Assembly (NCBI GenBank): GCA_028822695.1
Contig: JAPKDA010000010.1
Span: 1 to 43,003 of the forward strand
Direction of reading: 5' to 3'
DNA length: 43,003 bases
DNA from: Akkermansiaceae bacterium
Lineage (GTDB): Bacteria > Verrucomicrobiota > Verrucomicrobiia > Verrucomicrobiales > Akkermansiaceae
Numbering within the stretch: position 1 is the stretch's first letter; the number at the start of each line of letters is the position of its first letter. The position numbers and the translations under genes are program-made. The notes beneath the pieces were generated by a model, which did no database searches, was not told the origin of the DNA, and saw only the letters and a list, made by a program, of their open reading frames with translations. Shown here piece after piece: positions 8,807-17,228 of this stretch.

Positions 8807-10150
8807 ATGATACGTTTCTTGCTCCTCTCCCTGATTTGCGCCTCCCTCCACGCCGCTCCGCCCAACATCATCCTCATCCTCTCCGACGACCAGTCCTGGG
8901 GCGACTACAGCTTCATGGGGCACAAACAAATCGAAACCCCCCAAATCGATCAACTCGCCGCCCAGTCCCTGACCTACACCCGCGGCTACGTCACCGCCCC
9001 CCTCTGCCGGCCCTCACTCGCCACCCTCTTCACCGGCCTCTATACCCACCAACACGGCATCACCGGCAATGACCTCCTCGGCCCAGACGGCAAAAAGAAG
9101 GCCAACCGCAGATCTCCGGACGGCGCAAAACTCCACCAACAACTCTACGACCAGTTCCGCGCTTGCACGGGCATCGCCGACGAACTCGGCAAGAACGGCT
9201 ACCTCTCCCTCCAAACCGGCAAGTGGTGGGAGGGTGACCCCAAGGTTTCCGGCTTCACCCACGCCATGACCCACGCCGATCCACAACGCGGCGGCCGCCA
9301 TGGAGACGCCGGACTCAAGGTCTCCCGCAAAGGCATCGACGACGTCCGCAGTTTCCTCGACACCGCCAAGTCCGAGAAAAAACCCTTCTTCATCTGGCAC
9401 GCCCCCTTCCTCCCCCACACCCCACACAATCCTCCCAAGGAACTCTTCAAAAAGTACAAGGCCCTCGTCGATTCCCCCCATGTGGCCCGCTACTACGCCA
9501 TGGTCGAGTGGTTCGACCAAACCTGCGGTGAACTCTTCAACGAACTCGACCAACGCGGACTCACCAAAAACACCGTCATCATCTACATCACCGACAACGG
9601 CTGGATCCAGTCCACTGATTCGGGCCGCTACGCCCCCCTTTCCAAGCAAGACGTCCACGAAGGCGGCATCCGCACCCCCCTCATGATCAAATGGCCCGGC
9701 CACATCGAGCCTCTCATGGACAAAACCACCCCGGTCTCCTCCATCGACATCGCCCCCACCATTCTGAAACTCGCCGGTGCTGATGTCCCCAAGGCCATGA
9801 CCGGCATCGACCTCCGCGACCGCGCCGCCCTTCAAAAACGCAACACCGTCTTCGGCGTCGACCATTCCCACGACATCAGAGGCGTCGACAAGCGCGTCGC
9901 CAACCTCGAGTCCCGCTTCGTCGTCCAAGGCGACTGGAAACTCATCCTCCACAATCCCGCCAACTTTCCTCCGCCAGGTTATGGCAATATAAGGAATGGA
10001 AAAAAGAACAACCCCGAAGGGAAATCCGAACTCTACAAGCTCATCGACGATCCCTACGAATTATCCAACCTCGCCGACAAACATCCCGACAAAGTCGCCA
10101 GTCTCACCAAGGTCCTCAACACCTGGTGGGACGGATCCGACAAAGACTAA
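8807..10150 (+). CDS. Sulfatase with variant C-x-P-S-L active-site motif
   Basis: A 447-residue arylsulfatase-family protein with signal peptide (residues 1-17). The metal-binding Asp pair is at LILSDDQSWGDYSF (residues 27-28). The formylglycine region reads LCRPSLATLFTG: Cys67-Arg-Pro-Ser-Leu71. Classical type I sulfatases have Arg at the fifth position (CxPSR), so this protein lacks the usual arginine. The C-terminal part has the standard YITDNGW and GIRTPLMIKWPG segments. I recall the CRPSL variant in PVC sulfatases, which makes it a likely subfamily rather than damage. It is followed after 4 bp by a second sulfatase gene. Expected location periplasm; a sulfated glycan is a likely substrate. 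Confidence 0.9.
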   Translation: MIRFLLLSLICASLHAAPPNIILILSDDQSWGDYSFMGHKQIETPQIDQLAAQSLTYTRGYVTAPLCRPSLATLFTGLYTHQHGITGNDLLGPDGKKKANRRSPDGAKLHQQLYDQFRACTGIADELGKNGYLSLQTGKWWEGDPKVSGFTHAMTHADPQRGGRHGDAGLKVSRKGIDDVRSFLDTAKSEKKPFFIWHAPFLPHTPHNPPKELFKKYKALVDSPHVARYYAMVEWFDQTCGELFNELDQRGLTKNTVIIYITDNGWIQSTDSGRYAPLSKQDVHEGGIRTPLMIKWPGHIEPLMDKTTPVSSIDIAPTILKLAGADVPKAMTGIDLRDRAALQKRNTVFGVDHSHDIRGVDKRVANLESRFVVQGDWKLILHNPANFPPPGYGNIRNGKKNNPEGKSELYKLIDDPYELSNLADKHPDKVASLTKVLNTWWDGSDKD

Positions 10151-10154
10151 TACA

Positions 10155-11738
10155 ATGAAACATCTCCTCATCCTCCTTCTCTCTCTGGGTTCCGGGTTCT
10201 GGGCTCCGGTCTCTGCGGCCGAAGGCCGCCCCAACATCCTCTTCCTCTTCGCCGATGACCTCGGCCGCTACGCCTCCGCCTACGCTGACCCGGACAATCC
10301 CTCCTTCAACGACATCGTCTCCACCCCCACCTTCGATCGCATCGCAAAAGAGGGAGCGATCGGCAACAACGTCTTCGTCTCCGCGCCCTCCTGCAGCCCC
10401 TGCCGTGCCGCCCTCGTTTCCGGTCGGCACTTTTTCCGCAATGGCTCCTGCTCCCAACTTCATCACAGGTCTTGGAACAGCGACGTTCCCGACCCTTGGG
10501 ACGACGTCAAAGGCTACGCCAAACTCCTCCAAGCCTCCGGTTACCACATCGGCCTCACCCACAAGAACCACGTCAAGAACGCCCCCTTCGGCAAACAATA
10601 CAGCCCCGCCGGTCGGAAGGTGAATGGTTTCTCCCAGACCGTTTCCAAAGCGAAAGACCACAAAGCCGCCAAGAAAGCCCTCTACGAAGAGTGCCGTGGC
10701 AACTTCCAAGCCTTCCTCAAAGATCGCAAGGACGGCCAACCCTTCCTCTACTCCTTCCACCCCACCAACCCCCATCGCAAATGGACGAAGGGTTCTGGTA
10801 AAGCCCTCTGGGGACTCGATCCCGATTCTCTGACTGGCAAGATGCCTCCCTTCCTCCCCGACGTGCACACCGTCCGCGAAGACCTCGCCGACTACATGGG
10901 CGAGGGCATGGCCTTCGACCGCTGCTGCGAAGTCCTCCTCGAGGAGTTGGAAAAAACCGGGGAAGCGGACAACACCCTCGTCATCATTTCCGGGGACCAC
11001 GGCGCCCCCGGCTTCCCCCGCGGCAAAACAAACTGCTACGACTTCGGCGCCCGCGTTCTCTTCGCCGCCCGCTGGCCCGGAAAGATCAAGCCCGCCCAAG
11101 TCATCGACAAACCCATCTCCCTCATCGACGTCGCCCCCACCCTCCTCGCCGCCGCCGGTCTCCCTCCGGAAGAGGGTATGAACGGACAAAACCTCCTCCC
11201 CGCCCTCGCCGAGGCCGACCACTCCAAACTCCGCGGCTGGGCCCTCATCGGACGCGAAGTCCACGTCCATACCGCACGCGAAGCCCAACTCCCCTACCCC
11301 ATGCGGGCCATCCGCACCGGTGATCACCTCTACATCATGAACCTCAAGCCGGACCGCAGTCCGATGGGCGACCTGCATCAGCTCACCAAACCCAAGGACC
11401 CCAGCTTCGACACCCTCGCCAACAGCACCTACGCCACCTACCCCGACGTCGACGCCGGTCCCACCAAGGCCTGGATGGTCCTCAACCGCTTCGACCCGAA
11501 TTACAAACTCCACTGGGACCTCGGCTTCGGCCAACGCCCCGCTGAAGAACTCTACGACTTGAAAACTGACCCCCACCAAATGGTCAACCTCGCCCGGAAC
11601 CCGGAGTACGAGGCCCAACGCTCCGCCCTCAACGCCCAACTCATGTCCGAACTCAAAGTCAACGCCGACCCCCGCCTCAACGGCGACCAGTTCGACCGTC
11701 CCCCCTACTGCAAAATCGGTCTGCGAAACGGCAAGTAG
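10155..11738 (+). CDS. Sulfatase (type I, C-S-P-C-R motif)
   Basis: Start chosen at ATG 10155, 4 bp after the previous sulfatase, giving 527 residues and a signal peptide (MKHLLILLLSLGSGFWAPVSA). Type I sulfatase features: NILFLFADDLGRYA with the metal-binding Asp pair, and the formylglycine motif Cys80-Ser-Pro-Cys-Arg84 followed by AALVSGRH. Later VIISGDHGAPGFPRGKTNCYDFG and the family's C-terminal LYDLKTDPHQMVNLA are present. It fits the heparan/N-sulfoglucosamine sulfohydrolase-like group often found in PVC bacteria, but the substrate cannot be told from sequence. The 5' coding part (10185-10219) is built from a degenerate heptad repeat. Confidence 0.92.
   Translation: MKHLLILLLSLGSGFWAPVSAAEGRPNILFLFADDLGRYASAYADPDNPSFNDIVSTPTFDRIAKEGAIGNNVFVSAPSCSPCRAALVSGRHFFRNGSCSQLHHRSWNSDVPDPWDDVKGYAKLLQASGYHIGLTHKNHVKNAPFGKQYSPAGRKVNGFSQTVSKAKDHKAAKKALYEECRGNFQAFLKDRKDGQPFLYSFHPTNPHRKWTKGSGKALWGLDPDSLTGKMPPFLPDVHTVREDLADYMGEGMAFDRCCEVLLEELEKTGEADNTLVIISGDHGAPGFPRGKTNCYDFGARVLFAARWPGKIKPAQVIDKPISLIDVAPTLLAAAGLPPEEGMNGQNLLPALAEADHSKLRGWALIGREVHVHTAREAQLPYPMRAIRTGDHLYIMNLKPDRSPMGDLHQLTKPKDPSFDTLANSTYATYPDVDAGPTKAWMVLNRFDPNYKLHWDLGFGQRPAEELYDLKTDPHQMVNLARNPEYEAQRSALNAQLMSELKVNADPRLNGDQFDRPPYCKIGLRNGK
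10185..10219. repeat. Degenerate heptanucleotide tandem repeat, copy 2 (inside signal peptide)
   Basis: Five 7-mers: CTGGGTT, CCGGGTT, CTGGGCT, CCGGTCT, CTGCGGC. They encode residues LGSGFWAPVSAA of the second sulfatase's signal peptide. A 12-base core (CTGGGTTCCGGG) is identical to the copy at 25064. Confidence 0.65.
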
Positions 11739-11751
11739 CCCTCTCCTGCAC

Positions 11752-12006
11752 GTGTCCCTCCTCTCCCGCATCCTCGGCTCCCTCACCACCGCCACAACGG
11801 TCTTTGCCTGGGACGGCACATCGGTCACCTTCCGCAAAGGCAAAGCGTCCTCACGCGTCACCCTCGGCCTCCAGAGCCTCCTCCGCGAAACCCACTCCCC
11901 TTCCGGCACCATCTCCCTCCGCAAAGACGGCCGCATCTCCTTCTCAGACTCTCTCAATCCCTCCCTCCACCAACGCCTCCGCAACATCATCCACAACGAA
12001 CTCTAA
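11752..12006 (+). CDS. DUF3634-like small protein
   Basis: 84 residues from a GTG at 11752, 13 bp after the sulfatase. The pattern FRKGKASSRVTLGLQSLLRE, then SGTISLRKDGRISFSDSL and an ending QRLRNII is what I recall of DUF3634, a family of about 80-110 residues with an N-terminal hydrophobic stretch. The N-terminus here (SLLSRILGSLTTATTVFAW) is only moderately hydrophobic. Function is unknown. Same strand and close spacing suggest co-transcription with the two sulfatases. A further broken frame starts with an ATG overlapping its TAA. Confidence 0.6.
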   Translation: MSLLSRILGSLTTATTVFAWDGTSVTFRKGKASSRVTLGLQSLLRETHSPSGTISLRKDGRISFSDSLNPSLHQRLRNIIHNEL

Positions 12007-12170
12007 TGTGGTTCCTCGCTGTCGCCACTCTCCTCCTCACCCCCCAGCATCACCCGCGCCTCCCAGATCCCGCCTTCCAACACCGGTTTCCCCGCCCGCG
12101 CCCCAGATTACCCCAACGTCAACGGTAACACATGGGCAGAAGGCCGTCGAGCTTTTGCGAATTGTCGAAC
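12006..12170 (+). pseudogene. 5' fragment of an exported protein, frameshifted and truncated
   Basis: An ATG at 12006 overlaps the preceding stop (TAATG) and opens a signal-peptide-like MWFLAVATLLLTP. The frame then runs out-of-phase. If one C is removed from the 6-C run at 12040-12045, it continues as SITRASQIPPSNTGFPARAP and then DYPNVNGNTWAEGRR, a plausible secretory start. After about 12150 the base composition changes to that of the low-GC sulfatase region and no family continues. I infer the 5' end of a gene cut off by the block that holds the third sulfatase. Protein family not recognised. Confidence 0.4.
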
Positions 12171-12214
12171 CGAGAGCAGCTATAGACCATTGTGTTCACC
12201 GTCTTGTTCGGTGT

Positions 12215-13801
12215 TTATTGGCGTAATGGCGCACTTCGCCCGCTGCTTTTGAAGCTATCTAATTGCGTCTTCAGTTTCTTCACTATCTCGGGATACTTGC
12301 TGTATAGGTTTTTCGTCTCACCAGGGTCGGTCTCGAGATTGTAAAGCTGTCCTGGAGCATCCGGGTCGGTGTCTTTCAAGGCATAAGGCTTCATGCTCCA
12401 AGTGATTCGATTGCGATTGTAATCGTTCCCGCCGGATCCTTGGTGATCCAAGTATTTCCACTTACCATCACGGATCGACATCGCTAATTTATTTGTTTGC
12501 TGCAGCATATACTTCCGGACTGGTTTATCGTCAACGCCCAGCAGCACCGGCAGCATATTGTAACTATCCTCGGCAGCATTGTCTGGTAGTTTTGCGTCAA
12601 CGATTGCAGCGCAGGTGGCCATCACATCGGTGAGACTTGTTATTTGATCGCTGGTTGTTCCTGCTTTGACCTTGCCTGGCCAGCGAACGATAAACGGTGT
12701 GCGGTGACCACCTTCCCATTGGTCGCGTTTCACGCCTCGCCATGGCCTGGCGCCGTCGTGCTTATGTGCCTTTCGCATATTCAAGACGGTGGGAACTTCC
12801 GGACCGTTGTCGCTGGCAAAAAACACCAGCGTGTTGTCTGCTATACCCAGACGATCGAGCGTTTTTAGAAGTTCCCCTACTACATAATCCATCTCAAAGA
12901 TAAAATCGCCATGCGGGCCCGCCTTGGTCTTGCCTTTAAATTGATCAGCAGCAAGCGATGGCAGATGCACTGCCTGCATTGAATGGTAGAGAAAAAATGG
13001 TCTGCCAGGGCTGGTCTTTACATGCGCTTCAATAAAATCTTTGCTCTTGTCGAGAAAAACGAGGTCAACTTCCTCATGCTTGAAATTATCAGCGACCATG
13101 CCACGGCGACAATCACTACTGTAAGGATGGTCTGGTATTTTACTTAGATCCAGAAGTTTTGTTGGAGGCACGGGTATGCGGTCGCCGTCGACATATGCGT
13201 AGAGCCAGTCTGTGGTAGGACAGCTAACTGTTCCGTAAAACCGGTCGAACCCTCGATGAATAGGCCCATCGGGAATTGCTCGCGAGTAATCAACTTGCTG
13301 AACGCCTTTTACACTGCGGTCTTTGATGCGATTTCCTTCTTTGTCGAAGAACGTCATGCCGATATGCCACTTGCCGAAGCACGCGGTAGTGTAGCCTTTG
13401 TCACGAAGCATCTGCCCAAGCGTCAGTCGATCCTTCTCGATTAAGCAGGGGCCACCCACACCGACAAATACACTCCCCATGCCCGTGCGAAAAGCCATAC
13501 GTCCGGTAAGGATGCTGTAACGTGTCGGCGTGCAGACTGTTGACGGACTGTGGGCATCAGTGAAAAGCATCCCATCTCTTGCAAGTTTGTCTAGGTGAGG
13601 CGTAGGAATCTTTGATTCCGGATTGTAACAGGCAACGTCTCCATACCCAAGATCGTCCGCAAGAATAAATAAAATATTGGGCAACTGCTTGCCTCGCTTG
13701 TGCGATACTTTGTGTGGCCGCGCGTGCAGGAGACTGAACCCAGTCACCATAAATAATAAAAGAGTAAGGAGCGTGTCCTTTGTGTAATTTTGTTTATTCA
13801 T
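12215..13801 (-). CDS. Sulfatase (type I, C-T-P-T-R motif), atypical base composition
   Basis: 528 residues from ATG 13801 (a GTG four codons upstream also opens the frame). Signal peptide: NKQNYTKDTLLTLLLFMVTGF, then the metal-binding NILFILADDLGYGDVACYN and formylglycine motif Cys90-Thr-Pro-Thr-Arg94 followed by YSILTGR. FASDNGPEVP, GGHRTPFIVRWPGKV and LYNLETDPGETKNLY complete a canonical arylsulfatase. Codon use and base composition differ clearly from the neighbours: sampled lines are about 45 % GC with frequent AT-rich codons, against clearly GC-rich neighbours. Together with broken genes on both sides this suggests recent transfer. Expected to be periplasmic and to need formylglycine maturation. 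Confidence 0.93.
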   Translation of the reverse strand: MNKQNYTKDTLLTLLLFMVTGFSLLHARPHKVSHKRGKQLPNILFILADDLGYGDVACYNPESKIPTPHLDKLARDGMLFTDAHSPSTVCTPTRYSILTGRMAFRTGMGSVFVGVGGPCLIEKDRLTLGQMLRDKGYTTACFGKWHIGMTFFDKEGNRIKDRSVKGVQQVDYSRAIPDGPIHRGFDRFYGTVSCPTTDWLYAYVDGDRIPVPPTKLLDLSKIPDHPYSSDCRRGMVADNFKHEEVDLVFLDKSKDFIEAHVKTSPGRPFFLYHSMQAVHLPSLAADQFKGKTKAGPHGDFIFEMDYVVGELLKTLDRLGIADNTLVFFASDNGPEVPTVLNMRKAHKHDGARPWRGVKRDQWEGGHRTPFIVRWPGKVKAGTTSDQITSLTDVMATCAAIVDAKLPDNAAEDSYNMLPVLLGVDDKPVRKYMLQQTNKLAMSIRDGKWKYLDHQGSGGNDYNRNRITWSMKPYALKDTDPDAPGQLYNLETDPGETKNLYSKYPEIVKKLKTQLDSFKSSGRSAPLRQ

Positions 13802-13948
13802 TAACTTTTGCACCGAACGTCAAAGGCATGTCATCCCCGACCGAGAGCGGGGGTGGATTGGAATTATGTTGATCGAATTGCCCTCATGCGTCAATTCCAC
13901 AGCGGGTCGGGGATTGATCATCGCCGTCTTGTTCGCCGTTGTGATTGT

Positions 13949-14459
13949 TCATGGGTAGAACGCGTAGATGCCGTGGGGGCGAGTGAAATCCTCTGGAGGG
14001 TCGTCGCCCAATCGTCGCCCATTAACAATGTAGGATTCGAACTCATCTCTGAAGTCCAAATACTTCATCTGGTTCGCGGGAACTGCGGAGAGGTCACAGT
14101 TCTTAAACGTTGCCCACGGTCGGGATGTCCCCATCACAAGGCGAATATCTGACAAGGCGCAATTCACGAACGTGAACTTCTCGACCGTGATGCCCTTAAA
14201 ATGTTCGAGATCGATTGGCATCTCCGCGGTCGTAATCAGAATCTGGACAGGTTCCCCGCCTCCGTAGTAGTCGATACCAGCCCCACGAACGATACTTCCG
14301 ATTGTGCCGGAAAGGCTGATGTCCCTGACCCTGTCACCCGCGAGCGAAAACTCGCTGTTAGGGTAGTGCGATCTCCGCCTCCACTTTCTCCAGCGCCATC
14401 TCTGCTTCACGCAGCTCGGAGCGCGTCCTGGCCACAGGCGCCTCATATTCCGCTATGAC
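13949..14459 (-). pseudogene. Unrecognised protein, frameshifted (coiled coil plus conserved-looking domain)
   Basis: I do not recognise the family. The minus strand reads AEYEAPVARTRSELREAEMA, then LEKVEAEIALP and a TAA (14358-14360): a short coiled coil. Shifting one frame continues as NSEFSLAGDRVRDISLSGTI, then a domain with GITVEKFTFVNCALSDIRL and an end at 13949 (PHGIYAFYP). The two halves read naturally as one protein with a single frameshift near 14358. The 5' end cannot be found. The repeated 'F-NC-LS' units recall pentapeptide-like or beta-solenoid stretches, but this is weak. It lies beside the low-GC sulfatase, in a decayed zone. Confidence 0.45.
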
Positions 14460-14621
14460 CCCCGGATCATCAGCGCAGGCCTCTCCAGCCCCAATCTTTG
14501 GGCTATTTTAGCATCTTTCTCCAAACCAAGCGCCCCTCAGCCCACTTTCCCGATAGATCCACCCCCCAAACCCCGTTATTTAATCAACAAAGTTATTGCG
14601 AACGAGTCTCAATAGCGCTTA

Positions 14622-14885
14622 ATGTCCCCTCGAACCCCCATGGCTTTCACCACCGAACTTGAACGCGACAGCGCCCTGAACCTGAGTCAGGCGGCGGTGG
14701 GTTGCGAATTTCAGGTCAAACAGCTCGACGGCCCCGGCTGCAAACAGCTCCGCGAAATCGGGTTCTGCGAAGAAATGCGCGTCCGCAAAGTCAGCAACGG
14801 CCGCAACCTCGTCTGCGCCATGTGCGGCACCCGCCTCGCCCTCAGCCGTGAGCTCGCCGAACAAGTGCTCGTAACCGCAGTTTAA
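14622..14885 (+). CDS. feoA: FeoA family ferrous iron transport protein
   Basis: 87 residues (81 if the ATG at 14640 is used). The SH3-like FeoA fold is recognisable from ALNLSQAAVGCEFQVKQLDG, LREIGFCEEMRVRKVSNGRN and CAMCGTRLALSRELAEQVLV. FeoA is a small cytoplasmic partner of FeoB thought to tune its GTPase or transport activity. The gene is 18 bp upstream of feoB in the same direction, the standard feoAB order. Cysteines in LVCAMCGTRLALS are a variation worth noting but their role is unknown. Confidence 0.92.
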   Translation: MSPRTPMAFTTELERDSALNLSQAAVGCEFQVKQLDGPGCKQLREIGFCEEMRVRKVSNGRNLVCAMCGTRLALSRELAEQVLVTAV

Positions 14886-14903
14886 GTTTCTTCGGCCAAC
14901 GTG

Positions 14904-16982
14904 ATGAGCACCGGGGACGAACACCCGATTCCCAAGGTCGCCCTCGTCGGTCACCCCAACGTCGGGAAAACCACGCTCTTCAACCAACTCACCGGCGAGC
15001 GCCGCAAGGTCGGCAACTACGCCGGCGTCACGGTCGAAAAAATCAGCGCCACCATCTACACGCCACACGGCCACCAGATGGAACTGGTCGACCTCCCCGG
15101 CACCTACTCGCTCACTCCCTCCTCACCCGATGAACGCGTTACCCGCGATGTTCTGTTAGGCGACCTCGACGGAGAAGAATCCCCGCAGCTCGTCATCAGT
15201 GTCGTCGATGCCTCCAGCCTCGAACGTCACCTCCCACTCACCCTTCAACTCATCGAGCTTGGCCTCCCCGTCATCGTCGCCCTCAACCAGGTCGACCGCG
15301 CCGAAGCCAAGGGCCTGCGCCTCAACCCGCAAGTCCTCACCGACGAACTCGGCGTCCCCGTCGTCGCCTGTCAGGCCACCAGCGGCAAAGGCATCGTCCA
15401 ACTCAAACAAGCCCTCCGCTTCCCCCTCCCCCCCGCTTCCGAACGGAGATGGAAAGGCAACGCCGCCGTCGAGCACGCCATCGCCGATCTCACCAAACAG
15501 CTGGAATCGCAGGGTTTGGAGCGTCCCGAGGCCCACGCTCTCCAACTCCTCGGCGAATCGGACTACCGCACCCAGGCCCAACCTCATCTCTCCCGCGTGG
15601 CTCAAGCCGCTGCTCTGGACGTCGCCGCGGACCTCATCAAACAAAACCACAACCCCGAGGAAGAGATCTCGGCCCTCCGCTCCCAAACCATCCGCCGCGC
15701 CATCAGTGCCGCCGCCCACGAGATGGGCGACGAGGGCGAAACCTTCTCCGACAAGATCGACCGCGTCGCCCTCCACCCCATCGGCGGCTGGACCCTCTTC
15801 GCGGCGATCATGTTTGCCATCTTCTGGTCCATCTTCCGCTTTGCCGAAGTCCCCATGGGCTGGGTCGAAGCCGGAGTAGGCTTCATCAAAGACAAAGTCG
15901 GCGGCATGCTCCCGGAAGGCGATCTCAACAGTCTCCTCACCGACGGCATCATCGAAGGCGTTGGCGCAGTCGTCATCTTTCTTCCCCAAATCCTCCTCCT
16001 CTTTTTCCTCATCGGATTGTTAGAAGGCTCCGGCTACATGGCCCGCGCCACCTTCCTCATGGACAGGGTCATGGCCCGCGTCGGCCTCTCCGGAAAGTCC
16101 TTCCTGCCCCTCCTCTCCGGATACGCCTGCGCCATCCCCGGCGTCATGGCCACCCGCTCCATCAGCAGCAACAAGCAACGCCTCCTCACCATTCTCGTCC
16201 TCCCCTGGCAGTCCTGCACCGCCCGTCTCCCGGTTTACGCGATCCTCATTCCCCTCCTCATCCCCAGCATCCTCGGGCAGACCACGATGATGTTCTTCAT
16301 TTACTTCCTCGGCACCGGCACCGCCCTCCTTGTCGCATGGCTGCTCAGCAAGCGCATCGGCATCGGCGAAGCCGCCCCCCATTTCCTTCTCGAACTCCCC
16401 CCCTACCGCCTCCCCGACTTCGGCTACGTGTTCCGACATGTCATCGACCGCGGCCTCGCCTTCCTGAAGAAGGCCGGCTCCCTCATCCTCGGCATCGTCA
16501 TCATCCTCTGGGCCCTCGGCACCTACCCCAAAGCCCCCGAAGGCGAGAGCCAGTTCGACCACTCCGCCATGGGCTGCATCGGCAACTTCCTCGAGCCTGT
16601 CGTCAAACCCCTCGGCTGGGACGCCCGCCTCGGCACCGCCACCCTCGCCTCCTTCGCCGCCCGCGAGGTCTTCGTCTCCCAGGTCGCCGTCTCCTTCGCG
16701 ATCGAGGAAGATGAAGACGACGAAGAGGCCTTCCGCGACCAAATCCGCAGCGCCATCAAGACCTCCGAGAAACCCGACGGCTCGCCCGCCTACCCACCGC
16801 TCGTCGTCCTCTCTGTCCTCATCTTCTACATCTACGCCCTCCAATGCCTCCCCACCACCGCCGTGGTGCAGCGCGAAACCAAATCCTGGAAATGGGCCCT
16901 CGCCCAACTTGCAGGAATGAGCATCTTCGCCTATCTTGCCGCGTTCATCGTCTACCAAGGCGGGACCTTCCTCGGCTTCTGA
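14904..16982 (+). CDS. feoB: Ferrous iron transporter FeoB
   Basis: 692 residues from ATG 14904 (a GTG sits one codon before). N-terminal G domain: P-loop GHPNVGKTT (residues 16-24), switch region NYAGVTVEK, G3 DLPGTYSL and G4 NQVD. A helical spacer follows to about residue 280. The membrane half has the two Gate motifs, typified by GLLEGSGYMARATFLMDRVM with GLSGKSFLPLLSGYACAIPG, and later FAAREVFVSQVAV. FeoB imports Fe2+ across the inner membrane. Length and order match the family. It forms an operon with feoA upstream and a small FeoB-associated protein 4 bp downstream. Confidence 0.97.
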   Translation: MSTGDEHPIPKVALVGHPNVGKTTLFNQLTGERRKVGNYAGVTVEKISATIYTPHGHQMELVDLPGTYSLTPSSPDERVTRDVLLGDLDGEESPQLVISVVDASSLERHLPLTLQLIELGLPVIVALNQVDRAEAKGLRLNPQVLTDELGVPVVACQATSGKGIVQLKQALRFPLPPASERRWKGNAAVEHAIADLTKQLESQGLERPEAHALQLLGESDYRTQAQPHLSRVAQAAALDVAADLIKQNHNPEEEISALRSQTIRRAISAAAHEMGDEGETFSDKIDRVALHPIGGWTLFAAIMFAIFWSIFRFAEVPMGWVEAGVGFIKDKVGGMLPEGDLNSLLTDGIIEGVGAVVIFLPQILLLFFLIGLLEGSGYMARATFLMDRVMARVGLSGKSFLPLLSGYACAIPGVMATRSISSNKQRLLTILVLPWQSCTARLPVYAILIPLLIPSILGQTTMMFFIYFLGTGTALLVAWLLSKRIGIGEAAPHFLLELPPYRLPDFGYVFRHVIDRGLAFLKKAGSLILGIVIILWALGTYPKAPEGESQFDHSAMGCIGNFLEPVVKPLGWDARLGTATLASFAAREVFVSQVAVSFAIEEDEDDEEAFRDQIRSAIKTSEKPDGSPAYPPLVVLSVLIFYIYALQCLPTTAVVQRETKSWKWALAQLAGMSIFAYLAAFIVYQGGTFLGF

Positions 16983-16986
16983 CCCA

Positions 16987-17127
16987 ATGACCTGGATCTC
17001 CCAACACTGGCAAACTCTCACCGCCCTGACCATCGTCACGGCAACCCTTGTCGTGTTCCTCATCCGCGCCATCCGCCACCGCAAAACCCCCGGCTGCGGC
17101 CACAACTGCGGCTGCGCCAAAAAGTAG
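16987..17127 (+). CDS. FeoB-associated small Cys-rich membrane protein
   Basis: 46 residues from ATG 16987, 4 bp after the feoB stop. One membrane helix (about residues 10-26, LTALTIVTATLVVFLIRAI) is followed by a basic stretch and a cysteine-rich tail, GCGHNCGCAKK. This is the organisation of the FeoB-associated Cys-rich proteins (FeoC-like position, PF12669 type). The three Cys and one His could bind iron or a cluster on the cytoplasmic side. Too short for many gene callers. Confidence 0.85.
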   Translation: MTWISQHWQTLTALTIVTATLVVFLIRAIRHRKTPGCGHNCGCAKK

Positions 17128-17186
17128 CGCAGGCCTCCGTCCAGCGAAAGTCAGACGGACCTCCGCTCCGCCTCTTTCCCCAATAT

Positions 17187-17221
17187 CTGCCTGCTGACTT
17201 CTGAATACTGATAACCGGGCC
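17187..17221. repeat. Degenerate heptanucleotide tandem repeat, copy 3
   Basis: Five 7-mers: CTGCCTG, CTGACTT, CTGAATA, CTGATAA, CCGGGCC, in the gap between the feo operon and the convergent GH13 gene. Same length and period as copies at 7158, 10185 and 25064. Confidence 0.6.
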
Positions 17222-17228
17222 ACAGGCC

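Noticed and set aside
10116-11996. A 626-codon minus-strand frame opposite the second sulfatase
   Set aside because: Val/Gly/Glu-rich low-complexity translation typical of the antisense of a GC-rich gene; the sulfatase on the plus strand explains the region.
16020-17120. Long minus-strand frame opposite feoB
   Set aside because: Acidic Gly/Glu/Asp-rich shadow of a well-identified feoB.
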